Shown here in pieces: positions 55,756 through 64,000 of a DNA stretch of 64,000 bases. The notes under the pieces are model-generated. The model saw nothing but the letters and a program-made list of their open reading frames with translations, did not search any database and was not told the origin of the DNA. A program made the position numbers and the translations under genes. The first letter of the stretch is position 1, and every line of letters starts with the position of its first letter. Location of the stretch: assembly GCA_030280995.1 (NCBI GenBank), contig JASXTE010000121.1, forward strand, positions 51,200-115,199, written 5' to 3'. The DNA is from Hemileia vastatrix (taxonomy: Eukaryota; Basidiomycota; Pucciniomycetes; Pucciniales; Zaghouaniaceae).

Positions 55756-56621
55756 TTCTATTGGAAGCTTGAAGAAGAGAAGATCGGATGGTGCGGTGGT
55801 AAGAGGACGAAGGACGATGGACGAAGAACGGAAGAAGAATTCTTCATAAGTCACTCTTATTTTTGACCAAACGCATCCATGCTGACCTATTCCTTCTCTA
55901 TTTGCAGAGTCAGTCCGAAATCAAGTATAGAAAACCCTTCAATTCTGTCCCATCTCAAGATGAATTTGAAGTCCAAAAGGCTCGATCAGAAATCACATTC
56001 CGGCCAATCATCTTGGAAGAAAACGGCAAAGATCGGCGCTGGTGATTACCAGCAGATTCAAATGGTTGAATGCGAGCCTAGTTTGATATTCAAATGCGTG
56101 TAAAAAAGGCTTGCGAGGAGTTTGAGAACCAAGAAACGGTTTGATGGGAGTGGCGAGACATAACACCAATGATCAACTCCCTACCGACCAAGGTCGCAAA
56201 GAATGACCAAGGCTCAAATGGCTCGTATCGGTCTAGATCGACTCGAAACGAGTCTTTGAAGTTGAGAGCGAGTCCGAAAGAATCGATGACGAGCAGTGAC
56301 GAGAGATTTCTGACTGCAGGCTTCGACACAAACCACCCGATTCAATGTCGTTCGAACTTCCTATCCACCAAAGTCGTTGAAATTACCAAAGCTCAAATGT
56401 TTTAGAATGGTCCAGATCGGTTCATAATGAGTCTTTTCGACGGCCAGGAGAGTCGTCGACGATGACGGCGTCGAGGAAGCGAACAAGCGAGAGCAAACTC
56501 TTTGTCTTCTCACTCTCCTCGACACCCATCAACCTGTGCTCTTACCTTTGCATTCAGTCCAGCCAGTCAATTCGAGCCGGGAGTGAATGGGAATTGTAGA
56601 ATAGGAATCACTCTGCTCAGG
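55756..56621. other. Divergent promoter region with diverged direct repeat
   Basis: About 870 bp between the small TPR gene and the CDK9-like gene. It contains the imperfect repeat listed separately. Short ORFs here have no recognisable features. Confidence 0.45.
56175..56437. repeat. Diverged direct repeat, two copies of about 85 bp spaced 180 bp
   Basis: Copy 1 (about 56175-56260) and copy 2 (about 56355-56437) align throughout: both run from an AACTYCCTA-type start through GCTCAAATG to GAGTCTTT at constant spacing, with roughly a quarter to a third mismatches. This may be an old tandem duplication in the promoter region. Confidence 0.65.
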
Positions 56622-59600
56622 ATGGCTGATTCCAATTTCAATTCCAGTCTCAAGCCAGCAGCCAATTCCAATTCAAGATCGCCTTCAGAAGAGGGTGCAA
56701 TCTCTTCTGCTTCCACTCCAGCTGCTAATCCAAATCCATCAACAAGTACAAGCACGAATACGAGTGGACTTCAGTCTGAATCCAATTCTATCAATTCCAC
56801 TTCCACTGTAATCCAGCCATCTGGTTCTGCCTCTCTTCCTCCAAAGCCAAGGGAACTCTTTCCAGATGCTCCTCCCACCAATCCAACCATCTTCTCTTCC
56901 ACTTCTACCTCAACCGCTACTCCTTCTACTGCTCCAAAGATTGATCGAAATCGATATAAAGGTTCAGGTTCATTAGAAAGGGATGAATCAAAAGAGAGAC
57001 TTGTCGGCAGAACCTCAATCGACGCAGGTCAAAGCTCAACTTCAAATGAACCAAAATCCAAATTGGATCCAGACGATTCATCATCAAAGAATGACAGTCA
57101 TAGCAATAATGGTGATCATCGGACTACTAGTAGCAGTGGTAGGAAGAGATCTAGATCTAGATCCAAAGAGAGGGAGAGGGATAGAGATAGAGATAAATCT
57201 CATAGAGATAGAGATAGGAAGGATCATCATCATCGAGACAGAGATAGAAGTAAGGAAAGAGAAAAGGAAAAGAATGGTCCTTCTTCTTCTAGACATAGAG
57301 ATGACGATCATCATCATCATCACAAGAGCTCTTCTTCTCATTCAAAAAGTGGTGGCTCAGGTTCGAGTTCGAGAAAGGATAAAGATGGCAAATCATCTTC
57401 TAGTAGGAAAAGAGAAACTTCAGAGGAGAGATCCATTAGAAAGGAAAAGGAAAGAGAAAAGGATAGAGAAAGAGGAAGAGATAAAGATCGAGATCGAGAT
57501 CGAGATCGAGATAGAGATAGAGATAGAGGAAAGGATAAAGATAAGAAGAGATCTCGATCAAGAGAGAAAAAAGATTCCTCTTCATCGAAAAGGAAAAGAA
57601 GTACTTCAAGAGATAAAGATTTAAATCGATCGATATCAGAGAAGGAAAAGGAGAAAGAAGAAGGTGGAGAATCTGGAGAATACGAATTAGAGGAAGGGGA
57701 AGATTTAGAAGGTGGATCAGTTTCCTCTTCCAATCATCAAAAATCAAATGGTAAAACTTCTCTAACTTCTGAATCTAATACGAACCTTGGTCATCGAATC
57801 AAAGGAAGATCAACAACTCCAGTCAATGATGCAGGATTCTCGAAGAAATTGGAAAGATCTGCAAGAAGATCTGGTGAAGCTTTGGATTCTACATTCATTC
57901 ATTCTACGATTAAAAAAGGACTTTCATCTCCTACAAGAGGAGTTAGTCTTCCTAGAAAACCTGACATTTATCCATCTCCTAAAGATTATCCTTCAAGTTC
58001 TAGAGATTTAGATCGATCTGAATCAAGTAGATCTTTGACGACTTCAAGATATGGAGATGATGAAAGTAGATATGTTCCAGCTCCGAGAGAAGGAGGTTAT
58101 CAAGACACTTATCAAGAAAGAAGTGGAGGTTATCGAGATCGAGATGGAGACGTTGATCGAAATCGTTATGGAAGAGGAGGCGATTCTTATGATGGAAGAA
58201 GAGGAGGAGACAGAGATAGAGAGAGGAGGGATTGGAGAAATTCAGGTGATGATAACTATGGTCGCAGCAATTATGATGATCCAGATTATCCGAGATCAAC
58301 TGGAATTGACACTTGGATACCTTCAAGAGATAGGGATAGAGATGGTCGTACTAGAAGTCGATCTCCAAACAACAGAGATCTACCATATGACAAGACTCCA
58401 ACTGGACCTAGGTTTAGTGCTCGTTATCCAGTCGTTGATTCAAGAAGTTCTTTTGGTGATTCTCGTAATCATCAGGATGGTCAAGCAGGTGTTGGAGCTT
58501 CTCGTCACGTTCAAAGGAATTCCAACGATTCACCTCCTAGGAAACTACTAAAGAGAAAAGAAGATCCTCCGGCTGAAGCTAGAGAAAGATTGAAAAGCTT
58601 GGGAGAAACTCCAGTTGGAAGTTTAAAAGATTCGACTTCCTTTTCCAATCCAGATTCAAAAGCTACGACTTCGGAATCCTCAACAAATGCAGGAGGAGAC
58701 CAAGATCTGCAACGTATACCGAATCGAACGCAAGGAGATGAAGGAGAAGCAATGGAAATAGATTCAGGCGCAGAAGATTCTACCAATGTTAATTCCAATC
58801 CTATTCCAACTGGTCCTTCGGCTCAGAACTCTTTCGGAGGTTACGATCAATCAAGAGCAAATGGATCCTCGTCTTCTTATCAACACTCTTCGAATGGCTC
58901 GGGTCGTTCTTTCCCTCAGCAAACGAACGGTTTCGGATCAGTTCCACCAACTGGACCTTCGAACAAATGGCAACAATCTCAATCTGGTTCGAGACCTTTC
59001 TATCATGGTCCACCCCCTCCTTCTTCTTCTACTACTCAATCAGGTTTCGCAGCTCCAGGTGGACTTCAAAATCAACCTCCAGGTCCACCTCCAATCCACG
59101 CTCTTCCAGCTCCATCCGCTCCAGCAACTCAAGTTCCTCCAGTTTCGATTTTGAATCCAAATCTACCACCTATTCAAAGATATCCTCCATCTTCAATCAT
59201 AGTCTCACCAAATTCTAAACCTAGAATGAAACCTAGACCTTCGGATTTCATTCCAGGTCCAATTAGAAGAAAGAATCGTCTTCAACCTTTACCTTTAAAT
59301 CAGAGAGAATTCTGGGGTTGTTCTAAATTCTCGGATTATGAATTGGGAAAGAAATTAGGTCAAGGTACTTTTGGTATGGTGATGAAAGCTAAACATAAGA
59401 GAACTGGTATCGAAGTAGCTTTGAAGAAAGTCACTATTCATCAGGAAAAAGATGGTATGCCAATCACTGCTCTTAGAGAAGTTAAGTTGTTGAAGAAACT
59501 TAATCATCCTTCTATTGTTCCGGTTTTGGATATGGCTTATTCTGGTAAGGATCTTATCACTGGGAAAACTGGAGAAATGTATATGGTTGAACCTTATATG

Positions 59601-61262
59601 GATCATGATTTGAATGGAATGTTGGAAAATCCAAACATTCAGTTGCAAAACAATCAGATTAAACTTTATATGAAACAATTGTTGGAAGGAACTCTTTACA
59701 TGCACAAGGTGAGTTTCTAGCTGGCATCGATGCCTCTTTCACTATCTCTTTGACTTCCAATCTTTTCGAACTTCCAATGCTGACTTTCTTTCGCTTCATT
59801 GTGTTTTCACTTCCCTCGTACATCACAGAACAAGGTGCTTCATCGAGACATGAAAGCTGCCAATCTTTTGATCAACAACGAAGGTCAACTTCAAATTGCA
59901 GATTTCGGTCTTGCAAGACCTTATTACGATCCTGGTGAAGCTTGGAAAAGTAAAGGTTGGAAAGGTGGAATGGTTCCTTACACTGCAATGGTGGTGACTA
60001 GATGGTATAGACCACCAGAGTTATTGGCTGGAGAGAAGAAATACGGTCCTCCCATCGATATGTGGGGATTAGGGTAAGTTTCCAGAGAATCCAGTCATTT
60101 AAGATATCGAGAAGCGAAATCGAAGTTGAAGACCAGATCCTCGATGACTGATTCTTTTATTCATTTCTTCTCTTGGTGTCCGTTTTTTCATAGATGCATT
60201 CTGGCAGAGATGGTTTCGAAATCCCCAATCTTCAAAGGAAGTTCGGAAATCAATCAAATGCAATTGATAGCTAATCTATGCGGTTCTCCAAATGAACATA
60301 ACTATCCTGGTTGGAATGCTTTACCTGGAGTCAAGAACGCTGATCCGAATGGTTTGCCTGATAAAAATCCAGAGATTCCAGGAGAGAAGAATTTCGGAAA
60401 TCAAGTCAGACAAGTCAAGCAGAGCTTCATGAATCCAGCTGGTCTATCGATGTGAGTATTTCTAGATCTTTTTGGGAGGGTAGCTTTGTTTCTAGGAGAG
60501 TGAGATCGACCATGGTTCTCGTTTCATCTTCTTCGACTTGCTCGACTGACTGTCCCCTTCTTCTTTGATTCACTTTGCTCTTGACAGTAATCCTCAATGT
60601 GCTGATCTCATCGACAAGTTGTTGGTTCTGGATCCTCGTCAGAGATTGACCGCTGAAGAAGCTCTCGAACATCCTTACTTTTGGACGAGGCCTTATCCAG
60701 CGGATCCTGCTTCGTGAGTCCCACTTTGGCGATCTGATTTGGATCTACAGTCGTGCTGACTCCCTCACTTGATTCTTTTTCTTTGCACTCACTCGTCAGT
60801 CTGCCAAAATACGAAGCTTCCAAAGAACTCGACAAGATTGATCGAAATCGTCAGCATCATCAAGCTCAACAACAACAACAGCAGCATCAACAACCTAACC
60901 CTAGCTACAATTCTGGTGGTCCGGCTCATCCTCAGATGCGAGGTTCTTCAAATCAAAGGATTCCTCACATTGGTTTCAATCAACCTCAACAGACCTACGG
61001 TGGTGGTGGCAGTGGTTTCCAATCTTCTTCTCAAAATCGACATCAACCTCCACCACAGAACTCATATCAGTACAACGGTCCTCCTCCTCCGACTTCGAAT
61101 CCTAATCCTCCAGTTCCTTTGGGAATGCAAGGAGGTGGGAATGGTTTCCATCAGCCTTTCTCGAGACCAACTTTACCTCCTCCTCCTCATGGTTTGCCTC
61201 AACCTCCAACTCAAAAGCCTCCACCTCCTTCTCATGCATCTCTACCTCCAAGACCAAGATAG
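56622..61262 (+). CDS. BUR1: Cyclin-dependent kinase, CDK9/Bur1 type, with very long RS-rich N-terminus
   Basis: Five exons (56622-59708, 59829-60073, 60194-60451, 60588-60713, 60800-61262) close to 1392 aa. Residues 1 to about 890 are low complexity: Ser/Thr/Asn-rich, then RS/RD/RE repeats ([15 protein letters not shown]), then Pro-rich. The kinase domain starts at [15 protein letters not shown], with VALKK, the PITALRE helix that names CDK9, [10 protein letters not shown] (catalytic loop), [15 protein letters not shown] and [25 protein letters not shown] after the kinase is typical of Bur1. The C-terminal tail is Gln/Pro-rich. Bur1/CDK9 phosphorylates Spt5 and the RNA polymerase II CTD. The long RS extension is more like metazoan CDK12/13 than yeast Bur1. 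The start at 56622 is the first ATG in frame. Confidence 0.92.
57485..57531. repeat. In-frame hexanucleotide repeat (GATCGA/GATAGA)
   Basis: About seven tandem six-base units encoding the Arg-Asp run in the RS-rich domain of the CDK9-like kinase. Confidence 0.9.
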
Positions 61263-61723
61263 TTCAGTCTGTCTTTCAATTGCTCCTTTACTCTTTATCA
61301 AACTCCCAAGCTTCTTTAAACTCTCCTGCTTTCTCTCGATCCGCATCTGTTTTTTCTTCCCATCCTCTCTCTCAACGTTTAGCAATTTTGAACTCAAACT
61401 CTCTGCAGTCATCATACTTTATCTTTTGCAATCAATTGTCTTTTGCTTCACCTCCGATAGTGAGGTTGCGAGATACGAATCAATTCTCATCAATTCTCAC
61501 TCGATTCTTTCGTAGGATCTTGTTCAAAGAGAAACGTTTATCTCAATTTTTGGGGTTTGGATGTTAGGTTGTGATCGAATACCATACAAGAGGGTGAGAG
61601 AATGCATGTGAAGGGCTTATCAGGCGTAAAATGTAAAGAATGCAGACGGAAGAAACAAACGAACTTGAAAGAAATATAACTTGAAGAGAGAAAGAAGAAT
61701 TTGGGTTGACTTTGCCGATTCGT
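61263..61723. other. Intergenic region between convergent genes
   Basis: Presumed 3' UTRs of BUR1 and the eL42 gene. No other feature was recognised. Confidence 0.5.
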
Positions 61724-63100
<1,377 letters not shown>

Positions 63101-64000
63101 CCTTTTAACGTCGTCAAGAATCAAATATGAAAGTATTGAAGTGATTGGAGATGGGAGAGGAGAGAGGAGGGGGGGGGGGGGGGTGCGTACGCTGTCAGTA
63201 TCATGTTTCATCTTTCTCTCGAGTGTGCAATCAATTTGAATTTGTATCTTTTTGTTTCGTTTTCATTGGTGAGGCAATTGTATTGGAGAGTTGAGCTTGA
63301 TGTCTTAATAAGGTCGCTCTTGAAGAAGCAAGAAGGAGAAGTTTCTTCTCCTCTCGGATGGAATCCTGTTCTTGCTCTGCAGAATTGTACTATTTTCGGT
63401 TGAATTGTGTATTTTGATGTATTCAGAGTATTCTATTCTCTTGTCTTGTCTTTGAGAAAGAGTCAGGAAGTGAAGACTTACATCTTGGGCTTGAATCTAT
63501 GGTGGTGGTCGAAGTCAAGAAGGATAAGTCAAGGAGGATATCAAAGCCCTCAACCTCAAAACACACAGACCCTTCACAAAGAAAAACTCTGACGTCCTTG
63601 CCAATATCGGATTTGATTTTAAAACCTGTTTTTCTCTCAAGAACCATAGTCTCTTTTCCCTTGTGCGCTTTCAGTCCTCCGCCATCCTTTGCCTCTCTGT
63701 CTCCTCTTCGACTTGTCGCTTCCTCAGCCGAAGATTGGGCTTGTCAATCGATACACTGGGTGTCAACTCATTCGCAATGCTCTTATTCAGATCTGAATCT
63801 AATCAAAAACTCCCTCGAAATCATCTCTTACTTCCCCTCCCGAGCTAGCCCAGGTGCTGCTGCGGATTTCTTGAAACGCTCATTCGAGTGCAAACTTGAC
63901 TCTAAATATTTTATATAAGAAAAAAAAGGAATCATAGTGGCCCTACAAGGTAACGAGAGAGCGAGACAAGGCTCCTCTGTCCCTTCTCTGTCCCTCTTCT
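63101..64000. other. 5' region of the eL42 gene, window end
   Basis: Probably contains the missing initiator exon and promoter of RPL42. ORFs on both strands (such as 63499-63918) start without ATG or are low complexity and were not accepted. Confidence 0.4.
63169..63183. repeat. G15 homopolymer
   Basis: An uninterrupted run of 15 G on the plus strand, just upstream of the first recognised eL42 coding exon. The length is likely imprecise in any assembly. Confidence 0.9.

Noticed and set aside
57084..58551. Long ORFs in alternative frames over the kinase RS region
   Set aside because: They consist of Ile/Glu or Leu/Ser repeats that mirror the RD/RE/SR codons of the real frame.
63499..63918. 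139-codon plus-strand ORF near the window end
   Set aside because: The sequence is Ser/Lys-rich with no domain, lies in the 5' region of eL42, and no splice or start evidence supports it.

Overview
The window is a gene-dense stretch of fungal nuclear DNA. Nearly every gene is split by short GT-AG introns with pyrimidine-rich 3' ends and CTGAC/CTAAC-like branch sites. The gene content (Lcb1, Mad1, Bur1/CDK9, Pop3, a Chs5-Arf1-binding protein, a DUF6533-type membrane protein) points to a basidiomycete, possibly an early-diverging one. I cannot name the species. No tRNA, CRISPR array or intact transposon was recognised.

Layout. 0-15 kb: an F-box-like gene, an acid sphingomyelinase-like phosphodiesterase, a TPR protein with broken frames, a divergent pair of paralogous F-box/LRR genes, a Ser-rich single-pass membrane protein, and a TXNDC9/Plp1-type phosducin-like protein. 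16-31 kb: LCB1, a WW/RS/RGG protein, the cytosolic Phe-tRNA synthetase beta subunit (several single-base frame breaks), an exomer ChAP protein and a DUF6533 seven-TM-like protein. 31-44 kb: a GH2 glycosidase, a continuous reading frame joining a mitochondrial 2-enoyl thioester reductase (Etr1) to a short-chain dehydrogenase, an SV2/SVOP-like MFS transporter and MAD1. 44-51 kb: two tandem Dal5/Tna1-type MFS transporters and a Dcg1/hydantoin-racemase-like gene, a plausible nitrogen-scavenging neighbourhood. 51-64 kb: POP3, a short F-box gene overlapping tail-to-tail with a small TPR gene, a CDK9/Bur1 kinase with a very long RS-rich N-terminus, and ribosomal protein eL42.

Most genes are arranged in divergent pairs with short shared promoters (about 120-600 bp). 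Two observations stand out. First, both tandem transporters need an AT-AC intron at exactly the same codon; with those two introns the reading frames close perfectly over 6 and 9 exons. Second, the Etr1-SDR fusion closes perfectly over 8 exons, with a presequence-like linker between the domains. Several genes (FRS1, the TPR gene at 5.6 kb, one F-box gene, the DUF6533 gene) carry one-base frame breaks, some in homopolymers. These look more like local consensus errors than biology, but this cannot be settled from the sequence alone.
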